NCBI GenBank assembly: GCA_910589265.1
Contig: CAJUTQ010000094.1
Location: 1-64,000 of the forward strand
Length of the DNA: 64,000 nt
Source: an uncultured Lachnospiraceae bacterium
GTDB taxonomy: Bacteria > Bacillota > Clostridia > Lachnospirales > Lachnospiraceae
Direction of reading: 5' to 3'
The notes under the pieces were generated by a model. That model ran no database searches. It saw only the letters and a program-made list of their open reading frames with translations, and was not told where the DNA came from. Positions 25,788 through 35,212 of the stretch are shown one piece after another; positions within the stretch are counted from its first letter, which is position 1, and each line of letters begins with the position of its first letter. The translations under genes and the position numbers were made by a program.

Positions 25788-26594
25788 TCATTGTTCATTA
25801 TAAAGAGGTTTATAATGAAGAATTTTTTTTGAGATAGAAAGATTTCTGTAACATTCTTCATATTGAGAAGGAGTATAGGATTCAATATAATTATAAGAAA
25901 AATTTTTTTTACATCCATTCTTTTTTACAGTATCAATAGCCTTATTGTAAGCAATGGCTGCTTCAATTTCAGAGGAATAGTTTCCTATTAAATAGGAACC
26001 ATGTAGAAGAATTTTTGCCTGAAAAAATATCTTTCCATTTTTTTCTTTTTGACGGACACCTTGAAAACGATTAATAATAGAAATATTTTCATAGCGAAAA
26101 TCTGTGGAATCTCCGTTCATAAATACATAGTCTACTCCTTCTACGCCATAATTTTTTATCCCATATCTACCTAAAATATTCACTTGCATCCCATAATCTG
26201 CCACAAAAAGATGTCCTTTTCTTGCCATAATTTTGTGATTAGCATAGTAAAAAAGATCATCAATATCAAATTTTAGTTCCATATGAGAATTTAAATAATA
26301 AAGAAAGTAATTTCGTTTTAAGTAAAGGGGATTTTTAAAATAAACATGATTATCCCGAAAATTTAAAAGACTTACCCATTTATCATGGGATAAGAAAGAG
26401 TTCTCATCATAGGAAGATAAAGACACTTCCTGATGATTTAAAAGGAAACTAGCTTCTTTATATGCACGATGGGCTTTTTCTTCTTGTTCAAAGCTTCCAA
26501 GACTAATATGTTTTTTTCGATAAGTGATGGAAGAGCGATAATAAATCGTTCCATTTTTTTTCTTTGCAGTATAAACTCCTGGAAGTAAACCCAT
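25788..26594 (-). CDS. Tandem AP2-like domain protein, homing-endonuclease-like
   Basis: A 268-residue protein with two AP2/ERF-like three-stranded units: residues ~4-52 (PGVYTAKKKNG..., SLGSFEQEEKAHRAYKEA) and ~178-235 (GVRQKEKNGKIFFQAKI..., IGNYSSEIEAAIAYNKA). The middle (~95-176) resembles the region of HNH-AP2 endonucleases that reads 'vDHingdk.DNRreNL.ii', here VDYVFMNGDSTDFRYENISII, with the catalytic-type His replaced. This suggests a domesticated, nuclease-inactive DNA-binding protein derived from a homing endonuclease, but that is inference. It lies 19 bp from the bile salt hydrolase gene on the same strand and is probably transcribed with it. Confidence 0.65.
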   Translation of the reverse strand: MGLLPGVYTAKKKNGTIYYRSSITYRKKHISLGSFEQEEKAHRAYKEASFLLNHQEVSLSSYDENSFLSHDKWVSLLNFRDNHVYFKNPLYLKRNYFLYYLNSHMELKFDIDDLFYYANHKIMARKGHLFVADYGMQVNILGRYGIKNYGVEGVDYVFMNGDSTDFRYENISIINRFQGVRQKEKNGKIFFQAKILLHGSYLIGNYSSEIEAAIAYNKAIDTVKKNGCKKNFSYNYIESYTPSQYEECYRNLSISKKILHYKPLYNEQ

Positions 26595-26613
26595 ATAGAC
26601 ACCTGTGCCTTTC

Positions 26614-27648
26614 TCATTTGTTTTGCGTATAAATCTGTTCCCTCAAAATGAGAGGGTAGGTGGATAACAAAGAGCCATTCAGGTTTTCTTTATGCATATC
26701 CACAGCAGTAATTTGATGATTTTCATAGGTAGTATAGTAATAAATACCTTTCTTGCCATTACAGCAAGATGTATAAATAGTAATTTCATATTCCTCTTTT
26801 ATTGTATCTTCATGAGAGCTTTTATTTGACGTCGTCTGTTCTCCTTTGTTTTCCTTTTCTACGATACAACAACCTTTTTGCTGCTCAACGGAACCAAGGA
26901 TGTGAAAAAATTGATTGACGCTTTCTAACTCTGAAGAGCCAGATACAGAATTCATCTTTGTAAAAGCAGCCCTGACAAAACGAGAGGGAGAAGATAAATC
27001 TCCAGGGAGACCAAGTGCGCCCATCCCCCGGCTGTATGTGTGCAATGGAAGCTGGCTGGAAAAAAGATTTTTCGGTTCTCTAATGGAAAGGTGCATATAA
27101 TTGTTTAAATAAAACAATTGTTTATCAAAGGGGGGATTGTTAGTCAAAACTCCGACAGGATTGTCATAAATCTTTATTCCTTCTTTTGTAGCTTCCACAG
27201 TCACAGCTTCTTCAAAATCAGCGAACATCCAATGGAGCTGGGCTACTGGTAGATTTTCATGAAAGGGAGTGTTGGTAATATTGATATTTTTTAGGAGCTC
27301 TTTTGCTTCCTTTACTGTGGAACACTGACTAAGAATCCAAGGTATTAGCTCAAAGGTCGCCACATTGTCCTTATCGGAAACTTTTTCTTTATAAACCGCA
27401 TTTCCTACAAAATTTAATCCAGCGATTCCTAGTCCTTTTTCGTTTATAGCATCATAATACAAAGGATAGCCTTGGGCAACATGAGCCATGCCAATCATTG
27501 CATAATGGCTATCCATGGATCTCATATGGTAAAAAGGAAGAGGATAGTTGCGAGGTGTTATTGTAACTTTTTCTCCATAAGAAAAATCGTAATCCAAAGT
27601 ACGTCCAAAATAAAAATCTTTTGTTTTAAATGTAATGGCTGTGCACAT
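26614..27648 (-). CDS. Choloylglycine/bile salt hydrolase family enzyme
   Basis: A 344-residue Ntn hydrolase. Met is followed by Cys2 (MCTAITFKT), the N-terminal nucleophile after Met removal. GRTLDYD near residue 15 supplies the Arg and Asp, GLNFVGNA the Asn near 80, VLTNNPPFD the Asn near 170, and SPSRFVRAAF the Arg near 220, the full family set. The sequence around LGLPGDLSSPSRFVR resembles bile salt hydrolases more than penicillin V acylases, so it probably deconjugates glycine- or taurine-bile acids. An insertion of ~20 Lys/Glu/Ser/Thr-rich residues (around 263-285) splits the usually compact stretch before YEITIYTSCCN. Length without it would be about 324, the usual size. Confidence 0.88.
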   Translation of the reverse strand: MCTAITFKTKDFYFGRTLDYDFSYGEKVTITPRNYPLPFYHMRSMDSHYAMIGMAHVAQGYPLYYDAINEKGLGIAGLNFVGNAVYKEKVSDKDNVATFELIPWILSQCSTVKEAKELLKNINITNTPFHENLPVAQLHWMFADFEEAVTVEATKEGIKIYDNPVGVLTNNPPFDKQLFYLNNYMHLSIREPKNLFSSQLPLHTYSRGMGALGLPGDLSSPSRFVRAAFTKMNSVSGSSELESVNQFFHILGSVEQQKGCCIVEKENKGEQTTSNKSSHEDTIKEEYEITIYTSCCNGKKGIYYYTTYENHQITAVDMHKENLNGSLLSTYPLILREQIYTQNK

Positions 27649-27823
27649 AATACGTCCTCCTTTTAGAAACCGTGTAAAAACAGGGAGTGAATTTCTAATT
27701 ATGTGACGTATTGTTTCCTTTTTTTAATCATTTCATGTGCTGTAAATGTTAAATATATTATATCATTGCATAATTTAAGAGACAAGTTTCCTAAGTATTT
27801 ATCATGATGAAGACAATTGTTCC

Positions 27824-27852
27824 TTGTAGGAAGGAAAAGAGTGTGATACAAT
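27824..27852 (+). promoter_or_regulatory. Promoter of thrC
   Basis: TTGTAG (27824-27829), 17 bp, TACAAT (27847-27852), giving a short leader of about 28 nt that contains the GGAGG site. There is no room for a long attenuator. Confidence 0.6.
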
Positions 27853-27886
27853 AACAATAAATTTTTATGAGTCGGAGGAAAGAAGT

Positions 27887-29371
27887 ATGATGTACAAAAG
27901 TACCCGGGGGAGTAATATAGAAGTGACTGCCTCCCAGGCAATATTAAAAGGTCTGTCTGAAGATCAGGGCTTATTTGTCCCTACTGATATACCAAAGCTG
28001 CCTTTATCCATAGAAGAGATGTCAAAGATGGATTATAAAGAGATTGCGTATACAGTTATGAAAGAATACTTGACGGATTTTACGAAAGAAGAGTTAAGAA
28101 GCTGCATTGAGAAAGCGTATGATGAGAAGTTTGATACAAAGGAGATTGCTCCCTTATTTCACGCAGATAATGCCTATTATTTAGAGCTCTTTCATGGTAA
28201 AACTATTGCATTTAAAGATATGGCTTTGTCCATTCTTCCATATTTGCTTACAGTATCTGCAAAGAAAAATAAGGTGACCAATGAAATTGTTATTTTAACA
28301 GCTACTTCAGGAGATACAGGAAAAGCAGCGTTAGCTGGATTCGCAGGGGTGGAAGGAACGAAAATTATTGTTTTTTACCCAAAGGATGGGGTAAGTCCTA
28401 TACAGGAAAGGCAGATGGTAACCCAGAAAGGAGACAATACTCATGTCATTGCCGTCCATGGTAATTTTGATCACTGTCAAACAGGAGTAAAGGAAATATT
28501 TTCCAATAAAGAGTTAGGAAGAGAGCTGGAAAAAGCAGGATACCAGTTTTCCTCAGCAAATTCCATTAATATTGGAAGGCTTATTCCTCAAATTGTCTAT
28601 TATGTATATGCCTATTGCTGTTTATATAAAAATGGCCACATAAAAAAAGATGAAAAAATAAATATAGTCGTTCCTACAGGAAATTTCGGAAACATTTTGG
28701 CTGCTTATTATGGAAAAAAAATGGGACTTCCCATTCACAAGCTTTTATGTGCTTCCAATGAAAACAAAGTGTTGTATGATTTTTTCCAAACAGGTTTTTA
28801 TAACAAAAATAGAGAATTTAAATTGACAAGCTCCCCTTCTATGGATATTCTCATTTCCAGTAATTTAGAGCGGCTCATTTATTTACTGACAGGAGAGGAT
28901 CCAGAGAAAACGATGGATTATATGGAAGCTCTTAAGGAAAAGGGAGAGTACAAGATTACAGATGAAATGAAAAGAAATTTAGAAGACTTTTATGCAGGGT
29001 ATTCCAAGGAAGAGGAAACTTTTGAGGCTATTTCCTCTTTATACAAAAAGACAGGTTATGTGATCGATACTCATACAGGGGTAGGAACTCATGTTTACAA
29101 TGAGTATATCAAAGAGACGAAAGATAAAAAAACGACCATTATCTCTTCAACAGCCAGCCCTTATAAGTTTACAAGATATGTAATGGAAGCTATTGACAAA
29201 AAATATGAAGGACTAGATGCTTTTGTATTAGCGGATGAGCTTTGGAAACTTTCTGGCGTACCTATCCCGCGTGCAATTGAAGAAATAAGAACAGCCCCTA
29301 TTTTGCACAATACAGTATGTCAGGTAAAGGATATGGAGAGGGCAGTGAAAGAGTATTTGGGAGTGAAATGA
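27887..29371 (+). CDS. thrC: Threonine synthase
   Basis: A 494-residue PLP enzyme converting O-phosphohomoserine to threonine. TRGSNIEVTASQAILKGLS near the start and HGKTIAFKDMAL (PLP lysine near residue 110) are typical of the long, class with ~490 residues. TATSGDTGKAALAGFAG (near 143) is the phosphate loop, and VVPTGNFGNILA (near 263) binds the cofactor. Two ATGs (27887, 27890) follow the GGAGG. It is monocistronic; other threonine genes are not in the window. Confidence 0.95.
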   Translation: MMYKSTRGSNIEVTASQAILKGLSEDQGLFVPTDIPKLPLSIEEMSKMDYKEIAYTVMKEYLTDFTKEELRSCIEKAYDEKFDTKEIAPLFHADNAYYLELFHGKTIAFKDMALSILPYLLTVSAKKNKVTNEIVILTATSGDTGKAALAGFAGVEGTKIIVFYPKDGVSPIQERQMVTQKGDNTHVIAVHGNFDHCQTGVKEIFSNKELGRELEKAGYQFSSANSINIGRLIPQIVYYVYAYCCLYKNGHIKKDEKINIVVPTGNFGNILAAYYGKKMGLPIHKLLCASNENKVLYDFFQTGFYNKNREFKLTSSPSMDILISSNLERLIYLLTGEDPEKTMDYMEALKEKGEYKITDEMKRNLEDFYAGYSKEEETFEAISSLYKKTGYVIDTHTGVGTHVYNEYIKETKDKKTTIISSTASPYKFTRYVMEAIDKKYEGLDAFVLADELWKLSGVPIPRAIEEIRTAPILHNTVCQVKDMERAVKEYLGVK

Positions 29372-29418
29372 AAAAAGAAAGACATGGATATAGAGAGGTA
29401 AAGGTCTTACAAGGATAG

Positions 29419-29611
29419 ATTGACCATGTCTACTACTACAACATATTTTTAGGAGCAGTAATACTCCTTTATGGAATTCATATGGTACTATTAAGAAAAA
29501 TGGAAGGCTTGGAGGGGGAGATTTCTAGCCCTTATTTTTGTGCTATTCTCTTTAGGAAGTTACACTTTTTTCATCATGAAGACACAAAGAAAATATGTGG
29601 AAGGGAAGTAA
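29419..29611 (+). pseudogene. Possible decayed small membrane-protein gene
   Basis: Two open stretches in different frames each encode a hydrophobic helix: 29419-~29500 (YYYNIFLGAVILLYGIHMV) and ~29515-29611 (FLALIFVLFSLGSYTFFIM, then KTQRKYVEGK and a stop). Together they would make a ~64-residue two-helix protein interrupted by one frameshift near the G-run at 29511-29518. The first stretch begins just after an in-frame TAG with no ATG start. Its end overlaps the convergent TraX-like gene. Weak evidence; it may be chance. Confidence 0.25.
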
Positions 29612-30347
29612 AGTTGGCCAGATAGAAAAATAAAAAGGTATGGGCAGGATACATAAAATAGAAAAAGTATTTCATACCAGGACCTTTTTCTCTATTGTAA
29701 TACATCATAAAAGGAAGTGCGAAAACCATGAAAGTCTGGATAATTCCTCCAAAGCTAGAGAATTCCTTACTAAATTGGTAGAGACAAAAGGAAAGATACA
29801 TGGCGCAGAATAATTCTTTTTTTTCTTTTAAAAAGTACATGAGAACTCCCAAAGCAATAAATTCAAAACCATACTCATTAATGAACAAATTAGGGAGGAA
29901 GGCAGTGCGCAATTCATCATGGAATAGGAGCAGGCTAGGGAACAGAGAAGGAAGAATAAAGACAAGAAGCTGAATAATGAAGAGGCCGCCTAGGATAAGA
30001 AAACCTTTTTGTACATTCTTTTCAAACTGTTCAAAGGCACTAATGAAAATGCCAACTAAGAGTAAGGGTACAAATATATTGTGATTTCCATAGCCAAAGC
30101 CTGCTACAAAAAAAATATCAATGAAATAGCGGAAAACAGCCATAAAAATACCCATTAGATATAGACGCAGCAAGTACATACTCCGGTTTTTTGTATAGTG
30201 ATAACCCCAAACCATACAAAACAAAAAAAGAGGGTAAGCTCCTCTTCCAATAATTCGAAATAAGAGAGGCGTACCTTGGAAATAATATCCAATATGATCA
30301 ATCAGCATGAAAAAAAGAGCAATCATTTTTAGAGTAAAGGTATTCAT
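29574..30347 (-). CDS. TraX-family membrane protein
   Basis: A 257-residue membrane protein with eight or so hydrophobic helices. The start (MNTFTLKMIALFFMLIDHIGYYF) with the motif IDHIG and the later IGRGAYPLF are characteristic of TraX (PF05857), which belongs to the wider acyltransferase 3-like group; the founder N-acetylates F-pilin. Chromosomal copies are common in Firmicutes and probably modify a cell-surface polymer or protein. There are no conjugation genes around it. AGGAGA precedes the start. Confidence 0.82.
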   Translation of the reverse strand: MNTFTLKMIALFFMLIDHIGYYFQGTPLLFRIIGRGAYPLFLFCMVWGYHYTKNRSMYLLRLYLMGIFMAVFRYFIDIFFVAGFGYGNHNIFVPLLLVGIFISAFEQFEKNVQKGFLILGGLFIIQLLVFILPSLFPSLLLFHDELRTAFLPNLFINEYGFEFIALGVLMYFLKEKKELFCAMYLSFCLYQFSKEFSSFGGIIQTFMVFALPFMMYYNREKGPGMKYFFYFMYPAHTFLFFYLANFTSLPHIFFVSS

Positions 30348-30530
30348 TGTTCATCTCCTTCGTAAAAATATTACAAACCTCTTTTATTTAGCAATTGTAT
30401 CATAGATGAAAGTATATGAAAAGAAAAAAATTCATAGGATGAATTGGCATTCTTGATAGACATAATAGAGATAAAGGAATGGATTCCTGTCTTTACAGTC
30501 ATAATTTTTAATTAAGAAGGAGGAAATTCC

Positions 30531-32534
30531 ATGGTTATTTCTCATAATATTTTAGCAATGAATGGGGATAGGATGCTTGGATGTGCTACATGGAAGAAAA
30601 AGAAACTATCCGAAAAGCTGGCAAGCGGGTACCGTATTAACCGTGGGGCGGATGACGCAGCTGGGTTGGCAATCAGCGAAAAAATGCGGCGCCAGATCCG
30701 AGGGCTTAAAAAAGGTACAGAAAATATAATGGATGGCATCTCCTTGCTCCAAGTAGCTGATGGAGCTCTTCAAGAAGTGCACCATATCCTTCAAAGAATG
30801 AATGAGCTTGTTGTAAAAGCAGCCAATGGCACGTATACAAATTCAGATAGAAGTGCAATACAAAGGGAGATAGATGCACTGAGCACAGAAATAGATAGAA
30901 TTGGGCAGACCACAGAATTTAATACAAGAAAAGTATTTCAAAATGACTGGGGAGAGGCAGGTGGAGATGGAACAGCGGGATCTTCTGGTATTACAGTGCA
31001 TGTAAAGGGAAAACCATTAGATAACAGTATTACCAGCTATACCATTGGTGGGGATGAAAATTCTGGTATATCTGTAAACGGTACGACTTTTGCATGGGCA
31101 GATATAAAGGATAGCAATGGGGATAGTCTTGCAGCAGGCATAAAGGATGGCACCTATTCTTTTGTGTACAATGGTTTGACCTTTGATGTACAAGTGTCAT
31201 CGAAAAGTACTTTCAATGATATAGCGGCCCAGGTAGATGGACTTTCCTTCAATACTAGCAATAATACTAAAATAAATAATATGACATTTTCTACGAAGCA
31301 GGTTCCGTCTTTATTTTATGTATGGGATGAATATAATTATGTGAATCTAAATCATTCGGGTATATGTGATATTCGTGCGGATGATAGGGGAATTACGATT
31401 ACAAATAGGATTACAAATGCATCTACATATATAGATTTTAATTCTATAGGAGGTGCATATACGGATACTTATGAGAGTCTCATGCAGGATGGAAAGTTAA
31501 CTAGCTTAACCTTTGAGATAGAAGATTCTCAGTTTGATCTCACCATTGATCTGGACAGTGGATGGACAAAAGAGGATGTGATAAATGGATTAAACGGGAC
31601 GAGTTTTGAGACGAATTTTACGGGAAATGTCGAGGATTTTATAACAAGTATAAGTACAGAGTCTTATCTAGAAGCAAGTGGATTTTATTGTAATTTCAGC
31701 AAGGATTTTTATATTGCCAATGGTTGCGATTTGTCAAAACTCAACATTGAGAATGCTTTTGAAGGAAACTTTATTCAAAGTGCAACGGATAAATATAGTT
31801 TTTCTATAAAACTTGACAAAGATGGACATACGAATATGTTCACTCTAGATGCTGCAAGCCGTGCAAGACTTATGGAAATAGATAACAGAGGGTGTACTCC
31901 AGGTGAAATCATATCCTTAAGTTTCACCGATATGAATGGTAATAATATTGTCGCAGAGTTTAGAGCTAAGTCATCCTTTAACTATGCAACCTTTACAAAT
32001 ACATTGAGTAATAGAACAAATTTTTCTAATACTGGTCACAGTATTTATGCTTACGGTGATATTAAAGGCGGTGCCTCCAATGATTATGATATTCTTTTGA
32101 AGAAGGACGGGGATGATGCTCAAAATGGAGATCTGAATGGAAATGGCATTATAATACAATGCAGTGGAGATTCCTCAGATTATATTGTCCTTAGGATAGG
32201 ACTTATGGATGCAGAGAAAATTGGCGTAGACAAAGTATCTGCACTGACAGCTAATGGAGCAAGGAATGCCATAGATAGTATATCTTCTGCAATAGAGCTT
32301 ATATCAAGGCAACGGACAAAAATAGGGGTGCAGCAGAATAGACTTTCTCATGCTTATAATATAAACGAAAATACAACAGAAAATACACAAAGTGCTGAGT
32401 CTCAAATACGGGATGCCAACATGGCAGAGCTAATGGTGGAGTATGCAAATAAGGAAATTATCATGAATGCTGCTCTTTCAATGCTTGCACAGGCAAATAA
32501 GAGCCATCAATATGTATTAAGCCTTCTTTCTTAG
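30531..32534 (+). CDS. Flagellin with a long, divergent, cysteine-containing central region
   Basis: A 667-residue flagellin. The N-terminal D0/D1 part (~1-140) has ISHNILAMNGDRMLG, SEKLASGYRINRGADDAAGLAISEKM and GISLLQVADGALQEVHHILQRMNEL; the C-terminal part (~575-667) has RTKIGVQQNRL, ESQIRDANMAELMVEY and SMLAQANKSHQYVLSLL. The ~430-residue middle is predicted to be surface-exposed and matches nothing I recognise. Six cysteines occur (residue 18 and five in the middle), although flagellins normally have none. Residues 18-26 (CATWKKKKL) also depart from the usual polar Asn/Gln-rich helix. It has a strong RBS (AAGGAGG) but I see no clear sigma-28 promoter. No other flagellar gene adjoins it. 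Confidence 0.85.
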   Translation: MVISHNILAMNGDRMLGCATWKKKKLSEKLASGYRINRGADDAAGLAISEKMRRQIRGLKKGTENIMDGISLLQVADGALQEVHHILQRMNELVVKAANGTYTNSDRSAIQREIDALSTEIDRIGQTTEFNTRKVFQNDWGEAGGDGTAGSSGITVHVKGKPLDNSITSYTIGGDENSGISVNGTTFAWADIKDSNGDSLAAGIKDGTYSFVYNGLTFDVQVSSKSTFNDIAAQVDGLSFNTSNNTKINNMTFSTKQVPSLFYVWDEYNYVNLNHSGICDIRADDRGITITNRITNASTYIDFNSIGGAYTDTYESLMQDGKLTSLTFEIEDSQFDLTIDLDSGWTKEDVINGLNGTSFETNFTGNVEDFITSISTESYLEASGFYCNFSKDFYIANGCDLSKLNIENAFEGNFIQSATDKYSFSIKLDKDGHTNMFTLDAASRARLMEIDNRGCTPGEIISLSFTDMNGNNIVAEFRAKSSFNYATFTNTLSNRTNFSNTGHSIYAYGDIKGGASNDYDILLKKDGDDAQNGDLNGNGIIIQCSGDSSDYIVLRIGLMDAEKIGVDKVSALTANGARNAIDSISSAIELISRQRTKIGVQQNRLSHAYNINENTTENTQSAESQIRDANMAELMVEYANKEIIMNAALSMLAQANKSHQYVLSLLS

Positions 32535-32625
32535 AATTAGGAAAGACTGGCTTTTTTTCTCTGAATATATTAGAATAGAAAAAACAAATGGAAATGCTTT
32601 ATATAGAGGGAAAGGAAGGAAAAAA

Positions 32626-33291
32626 ATGACAGCAGAAGAAATATTATCTCATGTAGATCATACCCAGCTGCAGCCATACGCAGTTTGGGAAGATATTGAA
32701 AAATTATGCCAGGAGGCTATGGACTATCACACAGCATCTGTTTGTGTGCCCCCCACATACATTTCAAGAATTAAGGAGGCGTATAAAGACAAAGTAAAGA
32801 TTTGTACAGTCATTGGTTTTCCTCTTGGATATAGTGTGACAGAGGCAAAGGTTCAAGAGACAAAACAAGCCTTAGAGGACGGGGCAGACGAGATAGATAT
32901 GGTAGTGAATATTAGCGATGTGAAGAACGGGCTTTTCCAAAAAGTAGAAGATGAAATACGCACTTTAAAAGAGATATGCAAAGAAAAAATTTTAAAAGTT
33001 ATCATTGAAACTTGCTACTTGACAGAAGAAGAAAAAATAGAAATGTGTAAAGCAGTGACAAAGGCTGGGGCAGATTACATCAAAACATCTACAGGTTTTG
33101 GAACAAAGGGGGCGGATATAGAAGATATCCGGCTTTTTAAAAAATATATAGGAGATAAGGTGAAAATAAAGGCTGCAGGAGGAGTGAGAACACAAGAGGA
33201 TCTTGAAAAATTTTTGGAAGAAGGCTGCGATCGAATTGGAACAAGCTCTGCAGTGAACATGATAAAAGGCGGTCAAGGAAGTGGATATTAA
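32626..33291 (+). CDS. deoC: Deoxyribose-phosphate aldolase
   Basis: A 221-residue class I aldolase that splits 2-deoxyribose-5-phosphate into acetaldehyde and glyceraldehyde-3-phosphate in deoxynucleoside breakdown. HVDHTQL opens the barrel; LKVIIETCYLT and YIKTSTGFGTKGA (Schiff-base lysine near residue 150) and KAAGGVRT are all present. Its end overlaps the M24 peptidase gene by 11 bp. No other deo genes are near. Confidence 0.95.
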   Translation: MTAEEILSHVDHTQLQPYAVWEDIEKLCQEAMDYHTASVCVPPTYISRIKEAYKDKVKICTVIGFPLGYSVTEAKVQETKQALEDGADEIDMVVNISDVKNGLFQKVEDEIRTLKEICKEKILKVIIETCYLTEEEKIEMCKAVTKAGADYIKTSTGFGTKGADIEDIRLFKKYIGDKVKIKAAGGVRTQEDLEKFLEEGCDRIGTSSAVNMIKGGQGSGY

Positions 33292-35101
33292 AGAGAGAAT
33301 AAAAAAAATCAAAGAGAAAATGAAAGAAAAGGGAATCTCCCATTATCTTGTACCAACAGGAGATTATCATCAGTCTGAGTATCCTGGAGAATATTTCAAA
33401 GTTCGTCAGTGGCTTTCTGGATTTACAGGAAGCAATGGGGATTTGCTTTTATCTAAAGAAGAGACGGCCCTTTGGACAGATGGAAGATATTTTATTCAGG
33501 CTAAAAAGGAGTTAAGTGGAAACGGCATATCCCTTTATAAAATGCAGATGCCAGGAGTTCCTACCCTTACACAATATTTGGAAGATAAGGCAAAAAAACA
33601 AGGGGGCATTTTGGATCTAGGCTTTGATGGAAAAGTTGTTTCCTCTCATTTTGTTCACCATCTTGCAGATTCCTTTCAAAAACAAGGGTGGAAGTTGAAT
33701 CTTCACTGGAAAGAAGATTTATCCATAGGAGTGTGGGAGGATAGACCCTCCCTTCCAAAAGGACATATTACAGTACTGCCAGATTCTATTACAGGCAGCT
33801 CTTATAAGGAGAAGGTTCAGTTTGTTAGAGACAAAATGAAAGAAAAAGGCTGCAACGCCCATTTTTTAGGAAAACTAGATGATATTATGTGGCTTTTAAA
33901 TATAAGAGGAACGGATGTAGACTGTAATCCTGTCGCTCTCTCTTATATTTATTTGACAATGGAAGAATGCCATTTATTTTTAGATAAGGAGAAGCTTACA
34001 AAAGAAGGGGAGCAATATTTGGAACAGGAGAAGATTCACTGCCATTCTTATGAAGAGATTTATTCTTTTTCTATAGGAAAAAAAGAAGACAATAAAATCT
34101 TGTATGAGGAAGAGACAACAAACTATTGTATTTATCAACGGCTGTTGGAATGGGGAAGTCTTGTAAAAGGGGAAAATCCAACGACAAGACAAAAAGCAAT
34201 AAAAAATGAGGTAGAGCTGGAAAATTTAAGGAGAATTCATATTTTAGATGGTGTGGCATACACAAAATTTTTATATTGGCTAAAAGGACAAAGTCATATA
34301 GAGAAAATAACAGAACAGTCAGCAGCAGCGTACTTGGAAAAGCAAAGGAAAAAGATGGAAGGATTTATGGATTTATCTTTTCCAACTATTTCTGCTTACG
34401 GTCCCCATGCAGCACTTATGCATTATAGCGCCACACAAGACCAGCCGACAGAATTAAAAGCAGAAGGTTTGTATTTAGTAGACTCTGGAGGACAGTATAT
34501 GGGCGGGACAACCGATATAACGAGAACCATTGTCCTTGGAGAGCTGACAGAGGAAGAGAAACTTCATTATACAGCTGTTCTAAAAGGAATGTTGAGGCTT
34601 TCAAGAGCCAAATTTCTGCAAGGATGCACAGGAAGAAACTTAGATATTTTGGCCAGAGGGCCAGTTTGGGATCTGTCCATTGATTATCAATGTGGAACAG
34701 GACATGGCATTGGCTATATGCTAAATGTCCATGAAGGACCCCAAGGAATTCGATGGAAGCCTCTTATGGATGGGAAGGAGGCTGTGATAGAACCAGGAAT
34801 GGTGACGAGCAATGAGCCAGGAGTCTATGTGGAAGGAAGCCATGGAATTCGTATTGAAAATGAACTCATTTGCAAAAAAGGAGATGAAAATCAGTATGGA
34901 CAGTTTTTGTATTTTGAGACATTAACAATGGCTCCCATTGATTTGAAAGGAATCCAAATAGAGCAGCTGGAAAAAGAAGAGATAGAGCAGTTAAATAAGT
35001 ATCATGAAGAAGTATTTGAAAAGCTTTCCCCTTATTTAACAAAAGAAGAAAAGGACTGGCTTGCCATGGAAACAAAAAAAATTTCTATCATGAATACCTA
35101 A
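33281..35101 (+). CDS. M24B aminopeptidase P-family metallopeptidase
   Basis: A 606-residue protein of the long Xaa-Pro aminopeptidase type with two creatinase-N domains (~1-130, ~150-300) and a C-terminal pita-bread catalytic domain (~315-540). Metal ligands are visible: LVDSGGQYMGGTTDITRT (two Asp), GTGHGIGY (His), TSNEPGVY (Glu) and GIRIENE (Glu). It should release N-terminal residues preceding proline. The start is GTG 33281 within deoC; the sequence following it (ERIKKIKEKMKEKGISHYLV) fits the normal family start. It is co-transcribed with deoC. Confidence 0.92.
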   Translation: MDIKERIKKIKEKMKEKGISHYLVPTGDYHQSEYPGEYFKVRQWLSGFTGSNGDLLLSKEETALWTDGRYFIQAKKELSGNGISLYKMQMPGVPTLTQYLEDKAKKQGGILDLGFDGKVVSSHFVHHLADSFQKQGWKLNLHWKEDLSIGVWEDRPSLPKGHITVLPDSITGSSYKEKVQFVRDKMKEKGCNAHFLGKLDDIMWLLNIRGTDVDCNPVALSYIYLTMEECHLFLDKEKLTKEGEQYLEQEKIHCHSYEEIYSFSIGKKEDNKILYEEETTNYCIYQRLLEWGSLVKGENPTTRQKAIKNEVELENLRRIHILDGVAYTKFLYWLKGQSHIEKITEQSAAAYLEKQRKKMEGFMDLSFPTISAYGPHAALMHYSATQDQPTELKAEGLYLVDSGGQYMGGTTDITRTIVLGELTEEEKLHYTAVLKGMLRLSRAKFLQGCTGRNLDILARGPVWDLSIDYQCGTGHGIGYMLNVHEGPQGIRWKPLMDGKEAVIEPGMVTSNEPGVYVEGSHGIRIENELICKKGDENQYGQFLYFETLTMAPIDLKGIQIEQLEKEEIEQLNKYHEEVFEKLSPYLTKEEKDWLAMETKKISIMNT

Positions 35102-35126
35102 AGCACAAGTATCCTTTTGCTATATT

Positions 35127-35152
35127 ATATGCTGTCTAAGAGGGCAGCATAT
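35127..35152. other. Hairpin after the aminopeptidase gene
   Basis: ATATGCTG and CAGCATAT pair, extended by one more C-G pair inside, with a short A-rich loop. There is no T-run, so it is at best a weak terminator before the pckA promoter 60 bp further on. Confidence 0.4.
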
Positions 35153-35212
35153 AAAGTTAAGTATTACAGGAACAGGCGAAATGTAAAATTTATATGAATT
35201 CCCCTTGTTTTC

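Noticed and set aside
29574..30347. TraX as evidence for a conjugative element
   Set aside because: No relaxase, coupling protein, integrase or other transfer gene is near; chromosomal TraX homologs are common.
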